From Mesorhizobium sp. LSJC280B00 (GTDB taxonomy: Bacteria; Pseudomonadota; Alphaproteobacteria; Rhizobiales; Rhizobiaceae): a DNA stretch of 64,000 nt. This document shows, piece by piece, positions 28,416 to 37,796 of this stretch. Numbering within the stretch: the first letter of the stretch is position 1; the number at the start of each line of letters is the position of its first letter. Location of the stretch: NCBI RefSeq assembly GCF_000502835.1, contig NZ_AYVL01000009.1, positions 1 to 64,000 of the forward strand. The letters run 5' to 3'. The translations under genes were made by a program, and so were the position numbers. Below the pieces are notes generated by a model. It was not told where the DNA came from. It saw only the letters and a list, made by a program, of their open reading frames with translations, and made no database searches.

Positions 28416-29333
28416 ATGACCGACGAATCCGCCGCCGAAGCTACCGCCGCCTCCATCCCGACAGGCGGCAGGCAACGGGCTTTCGCCGAGTTCTGGCACT
28501 ACTTCTCGATGAACACCGGCGCGGTCATCGGCCTTGTCGTGTTTTCGGCGCTGGTGCTGGTGGCGATCTTTGCGCCGTTCGTCGCCCCACATTCGCCCGA
28601 CGAGCAGTTTCGCGATGCGCTGCTGGCACCCCCTGCCTGGCAGGAAGGCGGCAAATCGATGTTCCTGCTCGGCACCGACGCGGTCGGCCGCGACATGCTT
28701 TCACGGTTGATCTTCGGGGCGCGTTTCTCGCTGTTCATCGGTCTGGTGGTCGTTGTCTTCTCGCTCACCAGCGGCATCGTGCTTGGCGTGCTCGCCGGCT
28801 ATTTCCGCGGCTGGGTCGACACGCTGATCATGCGCATCATGGATATCATCCTGGCCTTCCCGTCGCTGCTTCTGGCGCTGGTGCTGGTGGCGATCCTCGG
28901 CCCCGGCCTTTTCAATGCCATGCTGGCGATCGCGCTGGTGCTGCAGCCGCATTTTGCGCGCCTCACCCGCGCCGCCGTGATGGCCGAAAAGAACCGCGAA
29001 TATGTCATCTCCGCCAAGGTGGCTGGTGCCGGTCATCTTCGCTTGATGGTGAGGACGATCCTGCCGAACTGCCTGGCACCGCTGATCGTGCAGGCGACGT
29101 TGTCCTTCTCCAACGCTATTCTCGAGGCTGCGGCGCTCGGCTTCCTCGGTGTCGGTGCGCAGCCGCCGACGCCGGAATGGGGCACGATGCTCGCCTCGGC
29201 GCGCGAGTTCATCCTGCGCGCGCCTTGGGTGGTGACCTTCCCCGGCCTTGCTATCCTGATCACTGTGCTTGCCATCAATCTGATCGGCGATGGCTTGCGC
29301 GATGCCTTCGATCCCAAGCTGAAGAGGTCATAA
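28416..29333 (+). CDS. dppC: Dipeptide ABC transporter permease DppC
   Basis: This second permease (305 aa) has the OppC/DppC N-terminal domain (AEFWHYFSMNTGAVIGLVVF, LLGTDAVGRDMLSRLIFGAR) and the EAA loop (NREYVISAKVAGAGHLRLMV). It forms the heterodimeric channel with DppB. The start is one base after dppB and the stop is 4 bp before dppD. Confidence 0.94.
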   Translation: MTDESAAEATAASIPTGGRQRAFAEFWHYFSMNTGAVIGLVVFSALVLVAIFAPFVAPHSPDEQFRDALLAPPAWQEGGKSMFLLGTDAVGRDMLSRLIFGARFSLFIGLVVVVFSLTSGIVLGVLAGYFRGWVDTLIMRIMDIILAFPSLLLALVLVAILGPGLFNAMLAIALVLQPHFARLTRAAVMAEKNREYVISAKVAGAGHLRLMVRTILPNCLAPLIVQATLSFSNAILEAAALGFLGVGAQPPTPEWGTMLASAREFILRAPWVVTFPGLAILITVLAINLIGDGLRDAFDPKLKRS

Positions 29334-29337
29334 TCCA

Positions 29338-30213
29338 ATGCCTCTTCTCGAGATCAAGAACCTGACCGTTTCCTTCGACACCGCCGCTGGACCATTCATG
29401 GCGGTACAAGGCATCGACCTGTCGGTCGAACCGCGCGAGGTGCTGGCGATCGTCGGCGAATCCGGTTCGGGCAAGTCGGTGGCGATGCTGGCGGTGATGG
29501 GGCTTTTGCCCAATACCGCGACGGTGAGGGCCGACCGCATGGCCTTCGACGGCATCGACCTGCTCAAGCTCGGCCCATCCGAGCGGCGCAAGATCGTCGG
29601 CAAGGACATTTCGATGATCTTCCAGGAGCCGGTCGCCAGCCTCAACCCGTGCTTCACCGTCGGCTTCCAGATCGAGGAGGTGCTGCGCTTCCATATGGGC
29701 ATGGACCGCGCCCAGCGCCGGGCGCGTGCCATCGAATTGATGAAGTTGGTCGGCATCGCCGACCCCGAGGAACGGCTGGGCTCCTTCCCGCACCAGATGT
29801 CGGGTGGTCAGTGTCAGCGCGTCATGATCGCCATCGCCATCGCCTGTAATCCCAAGCTTTTGATCGCCGACGAGCCAACCACGGCGCTCGACGTCACCAT
29901 CCAGAAGCAGATCCTCGATCTGCTGGTCGGCCTGCAGGCCAAATATGGCATGGGCCTGATCATGATCACCCACAATATGGGGGTGGTTGCCGAGACCGCC
30001 GACCGTGTCATCGTCCAGTACAAGGGCCGCAAGATGGAAGAGGCCGACGTGCTGTCGCTGTTCGAGTCCCCCAAGAGCAACTACACGCGCGCGCTCCTGT
30101 CGGCACTGCCCGAAAACGCCGTCGGCGACCGGTTGCCTACTGTTTCCGACATGCTGTTTGAGCCGGCCCCATCTGTAGTCGCAGCCCGGTCCGCAGGAGG
30201 AACCGCCTCATGA
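29338..30213 (+). CDS. dppD: Dipeptide ABC transporter ATP-binding protein DppD
   Basis: This 291-residue ATPase has Walker [13 protein letters not shown], signature [14 protein letters not shown], Walker [15 protein letters not shown] and the switch His in MITHNMG. The C-terminal oligopeptide-transporter extension is present. SGGQC differs from the usual SGGQR or SGGMR but is still a workable signature. It overlaps dppF by 4 bp. Confidence 0.94.
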   Translation: MPLLEIKNLTVSFDTAAGPFMAVQGIDLSVEPREVLAIVGESGSGKSVAMLAVMGLLPNTATVRADRMAFDGIDLLKLGPSERRKIVGKDISMIFQEPVASLNPCFTVGFQIEEVLRFHMGMDRAQRRARAIELMKLVGIADPEERLGSFPHQMSGGQCQRVMIAIAIACNPKLLIADEPTTALDVTIQKQILDLLVGLQAKYGMGLIMITHNMGVVAETADRVIVQYKGRKMEEADVLSLFESPKSNYTRALLSALPENAVGDRLPTVSDMLFEPAPSVVAARSAGGTAS

Positions 30214-31040
30214 GCGTGACCGTAGTCGAAGGCAAGAACATCGTGCGCGACTATCATGTCGGTGGCGGGCTTTTCCGCCCCTCCCGTACGGTTCATGCGG
30301 TCAAGGGTGTTTCGTTCAGCGTCGACAAGGGCAAGACGCTGGCCATCGTCGGCGAGAGCGGCTGCGGCAAGTCAACACTCGCCCGCATCATCACCCTGAT
30401 CGACCCGGCGACCTCCGGCGAGCTTTTCATCGACGGCAAGAAGGTAGACATCGGCAGGAACGGCCTGTCGAAGGAAATGCGCCGCAAGGTCCAGATCGTC
30501 TTCCAGAACCCTTATGGTTCGCTCAATCCACGCCAGAAGATCGGCGACGTGCTTGGCGAGCCGCTGCTCATCAATACCGACAGCACGGCCGACGAGCGGC
30601 GCGATCTTGCCATGAAGATGCTAAAGAAGGTCGGTCTCGGCCCCGAGCACTTTAATCGCTACCCGCATATGTTTTCGGGCGGCCAGCGCCAGCGGATCGC
30701 CATCGCCCGCGCGCTGATGCTCAACCCCAGCCTTCTGGTGCTGGACGAGCCGGTCTCGGCACTTGATCTTTCGGTGCAGGCGCAGGTGCTGAACCTGCTC
30801 GCCGACCTGCAGGACGAGTTTCAGCTAACCTATGTTTTCATCAGCCACGACCTGTCGGTGGTGCGCTACATCGCCGACGACGTGATGGTAATGTACTTCG
30901 GCGAAGCGGTCGAATACGGCTCGCGCGACGAGGTCTTCGCCGACCCCAAGCACAGCTACACCAGGACGCTGTTCGCGGCGACGCCGCGTGCCGACGTTGC
31001 CAGCATCAAGGCACGGTTGGCCAAGAAGAAGGCCGCCTGA
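30210..31040 (+). CDS. dppF: Dipeptide ABC transporter ATP-binding protein DppF
   Basis: This second ATPase (276 aa) has Walker A GESGCGKSTLARII, signature FSGGQRQRIAIARAL, Walker B LLVLDEPVSALDLSVQ and switch FISHDLSVV. It completes a full five-gene dipeptide importer. The 22-bp gap to the convergent LysR gene contains a short CCGGC/GCCGG stem at 31042-31058 that is too small to call a terminator. Confidence 0.94.
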   Translation: MSVTVVEGKNIVRDYHVGGGLFRPSRTVHAVKGVSFSVDKGKTLAIVGESGCGKSTLARIITLIDPATSGELFIDGKKVDIGRNGLSKEMRRKVQIVFQNPYGSLNPRQKIGDVLGEPLLINTDSTADERRDLAMKMLKKVGLGPEHFNRYPHMFSGGQRQRIAIARALMLNPSLLVLDEPVSALDLSVQAQVLNLLADLQDEFQLTYVFISHDLSVVRYIADDVMVMYFGEAVEYGSRDEVFADPKHSYTRTLFAATPRADVASIKARLAKKKAA

Positions 31041-31062
31041 TCCGGCGAGGTTTGCCGGCCGG

Positions 31063-31983
31063 CTACCGCTTCTCGATCCCCGGAATGCCGGAGATCTGCT
31101 CGGCGAGAAAGTCGACCAGCAGCCGCACCCGGGCAATGCCCGCACGCTCCGGAACGATTAGCATGCTCAGCGGGACGGGAGGCGGAAAATAGCCCGGCAG
31201 GACCACTTCCAGCCGGTCGGCCGCCAGAAGATCATCGACAAGCCAGTGGTGGGCGGGTGCGATGCCGCGTGCGGCGACAAGGGCTTCGCGCGCAGCAAGC
31301 CCATGGTCGACCAGAAATCTGCCGCCAAAGGGCACCGCAAAGGTCTCGTCGCCCGGCCCCTGCAAGGTGAGCGTGTCGCTTCCCGCGATGTTCGACATCC
31401 GGATGCCTTCATGGCCAGGCAGATCCTGCGGGACAGCCGGTCTGCCCCGCGCCGCCAGATAGGCCGGCGCCGCCACCAGCAGACGCCGGGATTGCCCGAG
31501 CGCCCGCAGTTTCATTGAGCTGTCGGTGAGCGGGCCGAGGCGAAGCGCGATGTCGACGCCCTCCCGCACAAGGTTGATGCGCTCGTCGGTAAGGCTGAGA
31601 TCGATGCCGATGTAGGGATAGCGGTCCTGAAAGGCGAAGATCAGCCGGCTGACATGTAAGACCCCGAGCGCCGCCGTGCAGGATATCCGGATCGTGCCGG
31701 CTGACGCGCCGCGCGTGCCCCGCGCCTCATCGCCGGCCTGCTCGACGAGGCGCAGGATCTGGACGCTGTCGGCATAGTAACGGCTGCCTTCATCGGTCAT
31801 CGTGACGCGCCGGGTGGTCCTGCTGAGCAAGGGCACTCCGACGGCCTCCTCGAGTTCTCGCAAATGCCGTGTGACCGTCGACTGCCCAACTCCGAGCTCG
31901 CGCGCCACCGCCGAGAGGCTGCCGCGCTCGGCGACGCGAACGAAGGTGCGCATGCGCTCAAGGGTGGCGTCCGATCTATCCAT
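31063..31983 (-). CDS. LysR-family regulator divergent from quinone oxidoreductase
   Basis: This 306-residue LysR regulator has the N-terminal helix-turn-helix RMRTFVRVAERGSLSAVARE and GQSTVTRHLRELEEAVGVPL. It resembles the CrgA/AaeR-like group that often controls a divergently transcribed oxidoreductase. It faces the NAD(P)H-quinone oxidoreductase gene across a 93-bp gap holding a TATA-N11-TATA dyad. Likely signals are quinones or other electrophiles, by analogy only. Confidence 0.92.
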   Translation of the reverse strand: MDRSDATLERMRTFVRVAERGSLSAVARELGVGQSTVTRHLRELEEAVGVPLLSRTTRRVTMTDEGSRYYADSVQILRLVEQAGDEARGTRGASAGTIRISCTAALGVLHVSRLIFAFQDRYPYIGIDLSLTDERINLVREGVDIALRLGPLTDSSMKLRALGQSRRLLVAAPAYLAARGRPAVPQDLPGHEGIRMSNIAGSDTLTLQGPGDETFAVPFGGRFLVDHGLAAREALVAARGIAPAHHWLVDDLLAADRLEVVLPGYFPPPVPLSMLIVPERAGIARVRLLVDFLAEQISGIPGIEKR

Positions 31984-31998
31984 TATTCGGCATTATCT

Positions 31999-32017
31999 TA
32001 TACATTTCCTACATATA
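31999..32017. promoter_or_regulatory. TATA-N11-TATA dyad, candidate LysR operator
   Basis: Two TATA half-sites separated by 11 bp lie 15 bp upstream of the LysR start and 60 bp upstream of the oxidoreductase start. The spacing suits a LysR T-N11-A box in a divergent promoter, but such AT-rich half-sites are short and could arise by chance. Confidence 0.35.
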
Positions 32018-32076
32018 GTGGATCAGCCCACAGCTGGCTACCTTTGGTGTCTATCGTCCTTCTTCGGAGTAGACCC

Positions 32077-32949
32077 ATGAAAGTCCTGCTTGTTTTTGCT
32101 CATCCTGAACCGCGTTCGCTCAACGGCGCACTGCGTGACGTCGCCATCGGGGAACTTGAGGCCCAAGGCCATGAGGTGCGGGTGTCTGACCTCTACGCCG
32201 ATGGCTGGAAAGCCGAGGTAGACCGTGCCGACTTTCCGTCGTGGCCGCCTGAAGCACGCTTCCTGCCGGCCGGCGCCTCCAAAAAAGCTTTTGCGAGCGG
32301 CACTCTGACCGAAGACGTCAAAGTGGAGATCGACAAGCTGCTATGGGCCGATACCCTGATCCTCCAGTTCCCGCTGTGGTGGTACGCCATGCCGGCGATC
32401 CTCAAGGGCTGGGTCGATCGCGTGTACGCCTACGGCTTCGCCTATGGCGTTGGCGAGCACAGCGACAAGCGGTGGGGTGACCGCTTTGGTGAGGGAACGC
32501 TCGCCGGCAAGCGCGCAATGCTGATCGTGACCAACGGCGGCTGGGAGGAGCATTATTCCGCCCGCGGCGTCAACGGCCCGATCGACGACCTGCTGTTCCC
32601 GATCAATCACGGGATTCTATACTATCCGGGCTACGACGTGCTTCCGCCGTTCGTGGTTTACAGGGTGGACCGTTTCGGGGAGGCGGATTTCGAGCCTGTC
32701 GCGGAGCGACTGCGCGAAAGGATGCGAACGCTCGAGACAATCCGGCCCATTCGTTATCGGCAGCAGAATGGCGGCGATTACTTGATCCCAAGCATGCAAT
32801 TGCGCCCCGGCTTGGAGAACCCGGGTGCGACCGCCTTTGCGCTTCACGAGGATCGCGCCGGCGCCGCCGCCCAGTCCGATCAGGACAGCCGGGCGATGAT
32901 GGTGCGCAGCGCCTCGCCGAAGCGCCGGACTTCCTCGATCGTATTGTAA
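32077..32949 (+). CDS. NAD(P)H dehydrogenase (quinone), flavodoxin-like fold
   Basis: This 290-residue member of the NQO/MdaB-type flavodoxin-fold oxidoreductases reduces quinones by two electrons using NAD(P)H and FAD/FMN. It shows [38 protein letters not shown] and [17 protein letters not shown] 32077 follows CGGAG. Relatives usually end near the RPGLEPPGTTGFALH position (about residue 257). Here about 30 extra residues continue into the 3' end of the opposite-strand desulfurase-like gene, a 70-bp overlap. That tail is probably a lost-stop extension. Expression is likely governed by the divergent LysR protein. Confidence 0.9.
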   Translation: MKVLLVFAHPEPRSLNGALRDVAIGELEAQGHEVRVSDLYADGWKAEVDRADFPSWPPEARFLPAGASKKAFASGTLTEDVKVEIDKLLWADTLILQFPLWWYAMPAILKGWVDRVYAYGFAYGVGEHSDKRWGDRFGEGTLAGKRAMLIVTNGGWEEHYSARGVNGPIDDLLFPINHGILYYPGYDVLPPFVVYRVDRFGEADFEPVAERLRERMRTLETIRPIRYRQQNGGDYLIPSMQLRPGLENPGATAFALHEDRAGAAAQSDQDSRAMMVRSASPKRRTSSIVL

Positions 32950-34172
32950 TGCACCAGCGAGGCGCGCACGGCGCCGCTGTCCATGCTGAGGTTGAGCCGC
33001 TTCATCAGACGCGGCGCATACATGTGGCCGTCGCGAATGCCGATCTGCATCTCGGCCATTTCCTCGACGATCCTCTGCGGCGACAGCGTGCCGACATTGA
33101 AGCAGAAGGTCGGCACGCGCTCGCTGAGGCGTGCCTCTTCGGCCACGCCGTAGATCGTCGCGCCGCAATCTTTGAGCACCGCCAGCATTTCGCGCGCCAG
33201 CACCTGTTCGTAGTCGCGGATGGCATTCATGCCGGCGACGATGTTGTCGCGGCGCGACCGGTTATTCTCTGACAAGAAATTGCGGCCGATCGATTCGAGG
33301 TAGCGCACCGCGGCATCCATGCCGGAGACGTTCTCGTAAATGAAGGTACCGGCCTCGATCTTGTAGGGCGGCTCGTCGGGGATGAAATCTTCGCGGAAGG
33401 TCGGCAGGCGCTTCAGAGTTTCGAAGCGGCCCCACAGGAAGCCCATATGCGGCGAGAAATTCTTGTAGCCGGAGCAGACCAGATAGTCGCAATCCCAGGC
33501 CTGCACATCGATCAACCCGTGCGGCCCAAAATGCACGCAGTCGAGGAACACTTCGGCGCCTGCCGCATGCGCAATCCCAGCCACGGAGGCAACGTCGACA
33601 ATCGAGCCGATCGAATGCGCCGTTACCGTGCAGGCGACGAGCCGGGTGTGCTCTGAGACCAGCGGGCGCAAATCGTCGACATGCAGATTGCCGTCCTCGC
33701 GCATCCGCCACCATTTGAACTTGGCGCCGGCGGGCGCCAGCGCCAGCCACGTCGCGATATTGGCATCGTGATCCATGTCGGTGATGACGATCTCGTCACG
33801 CTCCCCGTTTGGGCGCTCGGAAAGCATCTGGCCGATGCCGAGGCTGACCAGGCGGATGAACGAAGTGGCGTTCATGCCGAAACAGATCTCCGCCGGGTCG
33901 GTGGCGTTGATCAGCAAGGCCACGCTTTCGCGAGCGCCGGCGACGGCTTGGTCGACGGTGACGCTGCGGCCATAGCGGCCGCCGCGCTGCACATTATGCG
34001 CGACCAAATGGTTGGTGACCGCATCGAGCACGCTTTGCGGGATCTGCGCGCCGGCGGCATTGTCCATGAAGACGAAGTCCCCGGCTTGCTGCAAGGCGGG
34101 AAACATGGCGCGGATCGTCTCGACCGGGAAAGCTGCGGCATCGCCGGTTTTCGAAATCTGATGCTGGTTCAA
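32880..34172 (-). CDS. Cysteine desulfurase-like class V aminotransferase
   Basis: This 430-residue PLP enzyme belongs to the class V/fold-type I group usually labelled cysteine desulfurase-like protein (TIGR01976 type). The PLP lysine is in [17 protein letters not shown], and [15 protein letters not shown] and [11 protein letters not shown] are conserved blocks. I could not assign a mobile-loop catalytic Cys, so desulfurase activity is doubtful; lyase or transamination chemistry is possible. It lies 30 bp after the amino-acid ABC permease and is the last gene of a long leftward run starting at 49784, suggesting it acts on a compound imported by that transporter. Confidence 0.82.
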   Translation of the reverse strand: MNQHQISKTGDAAAFPVETIRAMFPALQQAGDFVFMDNAAGAQIPQSVLDAVTNHLVAHNVQRGGRYGRSVTVDQAVAGARESVALLINATDPAEICFGMNATSFIRLVSLGIGQMLSERPNGERDEIVITDMDHDANIATWLALAPAGAKFKWWRMREDGNLHVDDLRPLVSEHTRLVACTVTAHSIGSIVDVASVAGIAHAAGAEVFLDCVHFGPHGLIDVQAWDCDYLVCSGYKNFSPHMGFLWGRFETLKRLPTFREDFIPDEPPYKIEAGTFIYENVSGMDAAVRYLESIGRNFLSENNRSRRDNIVAGMNAIRDYEQVLAREMLAVLKDCGATIYGVAEEARLSERVPTFCFNVGTLSPQRIVEEMAEMQIGIRDGHMYAPRLMKRLNLSMDSGAVRASLVHYNTIEEVRRFGEALRTIIARLS

Positions 34173-34202
34173 GGTCGTCTCCTGCGAAGTGCGCTGACAG
34201 AT

Positions 34203-34877
34203 TCAGCGGGTCTTTTCGGTTTGAAAGCGGCGTTCAAGGAGGCTGACGAGACGGACCATCGGCCAGAGAAAGATCAGATAGACCAGCGCCGCGCCGATCA
34301 GCGGTGAAGGATTGGCATAGAGCGATTGCGCGTTGGTCGCTTCCTTCAGCAGTTCGGGCAGCGCCACGGTGGAAGCGAGCGAAGTATCCTTGAACATCGA
34401 AACGCAATTGCTGGTCATTGGCGGAATGACGACGCGGATCGCCTGCGGCAGCACTACCTTGCGCAAGGTCAGCAAGAACGGCAGGCCGAGCGCCTGCGCC
34501 GCCTCGAACTGGCCGCGCGGAATGCTCTCTATACCGGAGCGGAACACCTCGGCCGAATAGGCCGCCATGATGATGGCGAAGGCCATCACCGCGGACGTCC
34601 ACGATGACAGGCGAATGCCGAGGAACGGCAGCGCATAGTAGATCAGGATCAGCACGACCAGCACCGGCATCGCCCGGAAAACGTCAATGTAGCCGACAGC
34701 CAGCAGCCGAAGCGGCTTTGGCGCATAGAGCCGCACCAGGCTGATCGCGAGGCCGACGGGAATACCGATGCCGATGCTCATGATTCCGAGCAGCAGGGTG
34801 TTCAGGAAACCGCGCAGCAGCGCCGGCAGGCTGGAGACCATGACGTCGGCGTTGAAGAAGGTGTCCAGCAGCGACAT
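34203..34877 (-). CDS. Polar amino-acid ABC transporter permease
   Basis: This 224-residue HisM/GlnP-type permease has about five membrane spans, with LLRGFLNTLLLGIMSIGIGI and the EAA loop EAAQALGLPFLLTLRKVVLPQ. It pairs with the substrate-binding protein 109 bp upstream. There is only one permease and no ATPase in this cluster, so it presumably forms a homodimer and borrows an ATPase encoded elsewhere. Confidence 0.92.
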   Translation of the reverse strand: MSLLDTFFNADVMVSSLPALLRGFLNTLLLGIMSIGIGIPVGLAISLVRLYAPKPLRLLAVGYIDVFRAMPVLVVLILIYYALPFLGIRLSSWTSAVMAFAIIMAAYSAEVFRSGIESIPRGQFEAAQALGLPFLLTLRKVVLPQAIRVVIPPMTSNCVSMFKDTSLASTVALPELLKEATNAQSLYANPSPLIGAALVYLIFLWPMVRLVSLLERRFQTEKTR

Positions 34878-34986
34878 CGCAGCATTTCCGAAACGTTTGG
34901 CGTCCCGCGACGCTCGAGCCCGAGCCCGAAATCCGAAATCGTGCCGGCATCGAAAGCCGGCACGACATTTAAGCGCGAACTGCCGC

Positions 34987-35778
34987 TCAGGCCTTCGGCA
35001 TAGGCATTTCCTTGACGGTCGAGGAATCGGCAGGTGCGTCGCTGCCGAACCACTTCTTGTGGATCGCGGCCAGCGTGCCGTCCTTCTTCATCGCGGTCAC
35101 CGCGTCGTTCAGCTTGCCGAGCAGCGGGTGGTCCTTGGTCATCATCAGACCGTACTGCTCGCCGGTCTTGATGCGCTCTTTTACGGCGAGATCCTTCATC
35201 CTGGTGAAAGAATATTCCAGGCCCGGAATATCGCTGACCGCCGCATCGACGCGGCCGGAGCTGAGATCGAGCAGCAAATTCTGCTGCGTGTCGTAGCCCT
35301 TGACGTCACTGAACCCGTCCGCTTCCTGGTGGGCCTTGACCCAGGCTTCGCCGGTCGAGCCGGACAGCACGCCGACAATCTTGCCCTTGAGGTCGGCCTC
35401 GGCCTTGATCGGGCTGTCGGCCTTCGCGGCGATGCCCATGTCGGAATCATAGTAGGGCTGCGTGAACGACTGAGACTTCAGCCGCTCCGGCGTGATGGTG
35501 ATCGACGAGATGGCGACGTCGATGCGCTTCGAGGTGGTGGCGGCGAACAGCGCCTGGAAACCGAGATCGGCGATATCAGTGGTCATGCCGATACGCTTTG
35601 CCGCCTCATTGATGATGTCGACTTCGAAACCCTCGAACGTGCCGCTCTCGTTCTTGTATTCAAAAGGCGGATTGGTCGGATAGGCGCCGACATTCAGCGT
35701 GCCTTCGGCGTAGGCCGGGCCGCCGGCGATACCGATGGCAGCAGCAAGAAGCAGCAGGTTGCGACGGGTGAAGTTCAT
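34987..35778 (-). CDS. Amino-acid ABC transporter substrate-binding protein (SBP family 3)
   Basis: This periplasmic binding protein (263 aa) has a signal peptide MNFTRRNLLLLAAAIGIAGG with cleavage after AYA. The mature protein is a type II SBP: YPTNPPFEYKNESGTFEGFE binds the amino-acid headgroup and DVAISSITITPERLKSQSFT follows. ATG 35778 has GAGGGAA upstream; 40 further residues in the open frame are not signal-like. A 14-bp AAGCTT-centred palindrome lies about 150 bp upstream, between this gene and ridA. Confidence 0.92.
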   Translation of the reverse strand: MNFTRRNLLLLAAAIGIAGGPAYAEGTLNVGAYPTNPPFEYKNESGTFEGFEVDIINEAAKRIGMTTDIADLGFQALFAATTSKRIDVAISSITITPERLKSQSFTQPYYDSDMGIAAKADSPIKAEADLKGKIVGVLSGSTGEAWVKAHQEADGFSDVKGYDTQQNLLLDLSSGRVDAAVSDIPGLEYSFTRMKDLAVKERIKTGEQYGLMMTKDHPLLGKLNDAVTAMKKDGTLAAIHKKWFGSDAPADSSTVKEMPMPKA

Positions 35779-35923
35779 TTTCGTTCCCTCTGGTTGTGAT
35801 GGACAGGTTTGGCCCCGCACGGTTTTGATGCGCCAAGTGACGGGACTGCCGGAAAGCCCTCCCGGCACGGCAGTCGCAAGACATTGGATGCTATCCAAAG
35901 TACCGCGCTTTTCAAGGCGAAAG

Positions 35924-35937
35924 TTTTAAGCTTAAAA
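35924..35937. promoter_or_regulatory. AAGCTT-centred palindrome, candidate MarR operator upstream of the amino-acid SBP
   Basis: TTTTAAGCTTAAAA is a perfect 14-bp palindrome in the 177-bp gap between ridA and the SBP gene. Its core TTTAAGCTTAAA differs by one base from the site at 49801-49812 and by two from that at 42189-42200. It could be a MarR operator or, since it lies 19 bp after ridA, part of a weak transcription stop. Confidence 0.45.
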
Positions 35938-35955
35938 AATTGCCACGTGTTGCCG

Positions 35956-36351
35956 TCACTCCGGAATAACCGCCGTGGCCTGGATCTCAACCTTGGCGCG
36001 ATCCTCGACCAGCGCCATCACCTGCATGGCGGCCATCGCCGGAAAATGCCGGCCGATCACCTCGCGATAGACCTCTCCGATCCCCTTGAGATTGGCCAAA
36101 TATTCCGCCTTGTCGGTAAAGTACCAGGTCATCGAGGTGATATGTTCCGGCTTGGCGTCGGCCTCGGCGAGCACAGCAACAATATTGGCCAGCGTCTGCC
36201 GCACCTGGCCGACAAGATCATCGGTCTCGAAGCGGCCCTGTCCGTTCCAGCCGACCTGCCCGCCGACGAAGACAAGCTGCCCACGCGCGGCGACGCCATT
36301 GGCGTAGCCGACGGGTTTCGCCCAGCCTTCCGGCTGCAGGATGGTGTGCAT
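35956..36351 (-). CDS. RidA-family enamine/imine deaminase
   Basis: This is a 131-residue Rid/YjgF/YER057c/UK114 protein. Family landmarks are GQLVFVGGQVGWN, the QVRQTLANIVAVLAEA helix and VMALVEDRAKVEIQATAV; an Arg equivalent to the catalytic Arg of RidA is in VEDRAKVEI. RidA proteins hydrolyse enamines and imines to ketones and ammonia. ATG 36351 follows GGGAGG; an earlier in-frame TTG overlaps that site. The gene lies 72 bp downstream of the acyl-CoA dehydrogenase in the same run. A role in releasing ammonia from an amino-cyclohexene intermediate would fit the neighbouring aminobenzoyl-CoA-type flavoenzyme, which is inference. Confidence 0.9.
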   Translation of the reverse strand: MHTILQPEGWAKPVGYANGVAARGQLVFVGGQVGWNGQGRFETDDLVGQVRQTLANIVAVLAEADAKPEHITSMTWYFTDKAEYLANLKGIGEVYREVIGRHFPAMAAMQVMALVEDRAKVEIQATAVIPE

Positions 36352-36423
36352 GTCAAAACCTCCCAATGCTCAAATCCGGTCGCTCAAAACTCGAAGACAA
36401 TAATTTTCACGCAAACTCCTGTC

Positions 36424-37572
36424 TCAGGCCGCTCCCATCACTTGTCGTGCAATCACCACCTTCTGCACGTCGGACGCTCCCTCGTAGATGCGCAGCGCCC
36501 GGATCTCGCGATACAGGCTTTCGACGATATGGCCCTTGCGGACGCCGTCGCCGCCATGCAGCTGCACAGCCTTGTCGATCACCTCCTGCGCTTTGTCGGT
36601 AGCGAACAGCTTGGCCATGGCGGCTTCGCGGGTAACCCGAGCCGCGCCCATGTCCTTGGTCCAGGCGGCACGATAGACCAGCAACGCGGCGGCATCGACA
36701 TCCAGCGCCATGTCGGCGATGTGGCCCTGCACCATCTGCAGCTCGGCCATCGGCGCACCGAACAGCCTGCGCTCGGCCACTCTTGTGATGCTTTCGTCCA
36801 GCGCGCGCCGGGCAAAGCCGAGCGCCGCTGCGCCGACGGTCGAACGGAACACGTCGAGCACGGACATGGCGATGCGAAAACCGTCACCGGGTTTGCCGAT
36901 CAGCGCCGAGGCTGGAATGCGTGCATTGTCGAAGGACAGCCGGGCGAGCGGGTGCGGCGCGATCACCTCCAGCCGCTCGGCAACGATCAGCCCCTCGGTT
37001 TCGGAAGGCACGACAAAGGCGGATAGCCCCTTGGCGCCGGGCGCTTCGCCGGTGCGGGCAAAGACAGCATAAAAGTCAGCGATACCGCCGTTGGAGATCC
37101 AGGTCTTTTCGCCGGACAAGAGATAGCTGTCGCCGTCACGCGTGGCCGTCATTTCCATATTGGCGACGTCCGAGCCCGAGCGCGGCTCCGACAGCGCGAA
37201 CGCCGAAATCGCCTTACCGGCCCGTGTCTTAGCCAGCCAATGCTGCTGCTCGGGCGAGCCGAACAGGCCGAGCGCACCGGTGCCGAGTCCTTGCATCGCG
37301 AAGGCGAAATCGGCCAGCCCGTCATGCCGGGCCAGCGTCTCGCGCGTGAGGCAGAGCGTGCGCACGTCGAGCGGTGAGGGGTTGTCGGTATCGAGCGCCG
37401 TCGGCTTCAGCCAGCCGTCCTTACCGAGCTTGGCCACCAGCTCGCGGCAGGCCGCGTCGACATCGTCATGCGCAACCGGCAGGTTCTTGGCGCACCATGC
37501 CTCCAGCCGCTCCGCCAGATCGCGGTGGCGATCCTCGAAGAACGGCCAGGAGAGGAAGGAACGGTCAGGCAT
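36424..37572 (-). CDS. Acyl-CoA dehydrogenase
   Basis: This 382-residue FAD acyl-CoA dehydrogenase carries the family signatures [18 protein letters not shown] and [34 protein letters not shown], and the C-terminal [15 protein letters not shown], where the Glu of YEG is the likely catalytic base. ATG 37572 ([14 protein letters not shown]) is chosen; the open frame continues upstream but encodes the palindromic repeat ([17 protein letters not shown]), not protein. It is expected to oxidise a ring-derived cyclohexane- or open-chain acyl-CoA in the pathway headed by the two-domain flavoenzyme at 39840-42134. Confidence 0.93.
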   Translation of the reverse strand: MPDRSFLSWPFFEDRHRDLAERLEAWCAKNLPVAHDDVDAACRELVAKLGKDGWLKPTALDTDNPSPLDVRTLCLTRETLARHDGLADFAFAMQGLGTGALGLFGSPEQQHWLAKTRAGKAISAFALSEPRSGSDVANMEMTATRDGDSYLLSGEKTWISNGGIADFYAVFARTGEAPGAKGLSAFVVPSETEGLIVAERLEVIAPHPLARLSFDNARIPASALIGKPGDGFRIAMSVLDVFRSTVGAAALGFARRALDESITRVAERRLFGAPMAELQMVQGHIADMALDVDAAALLVYRAAWTKDMGAARVTREAAMAKLFATDKAQEVIDKAVQLHGGDGVRKGHIVESLYREIRALRIYEGASDVQKVVIARQVMGAA

Positions 37573-37611
37573 TGCTGCCTCCACAATTCTCCGGCCCTGG
37601 CGCTCCACGGC

Positions 37612-37767
37612 GCCCCCCTCTGTCCTGCCGGACATCTCCCCCTCTAGGGGGGAGATTGGCGGCTTCGCTGCCACGGCTCTCCCTGCGATGTTGGAGATTG
37701 GCGAAAGCGGGCCTGATATCCAATCTCCCCCCTTGAGGGGGAGATGGCCGGCAGGCCAGAGGGGGGT
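37612..37767. repeat. Palindromic intergenic repeat, copy 2
   Basis: This 156-bp element has GCCCCCCTCTGTCCTGCC on one side and GGCAGGCCAGAGGGGGG on the other, with internal hairpins ACATCTCCCCCTC/GAGGGGGAGAT and the shared TTGGCGAAAG core and ATCCAATCTCCCC right arm. It sits between the crotonase and acyl-CoA dehydrogenase genes and gives the latter a spurious N-terminal open frame. Confidence 0.85.
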
Positions 37768-37796
37768 GCTGTCCCGCCAGCGTGGAAGCGATCATC

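Noticed and set aside
31041..31062. Terminator between dppF and the LysR gene
   Set aside because: Only a 5-bp CCGGC/GCCGG stem and no T-run in a 22-bp gap.
37573..37674. Longer N-terminus for the acyl-CoA dehydrogenase
   Set aside because: The extra residues translate the palindromic repeat, and the same peptide pattern appears wherever the repeat is read in that frame.
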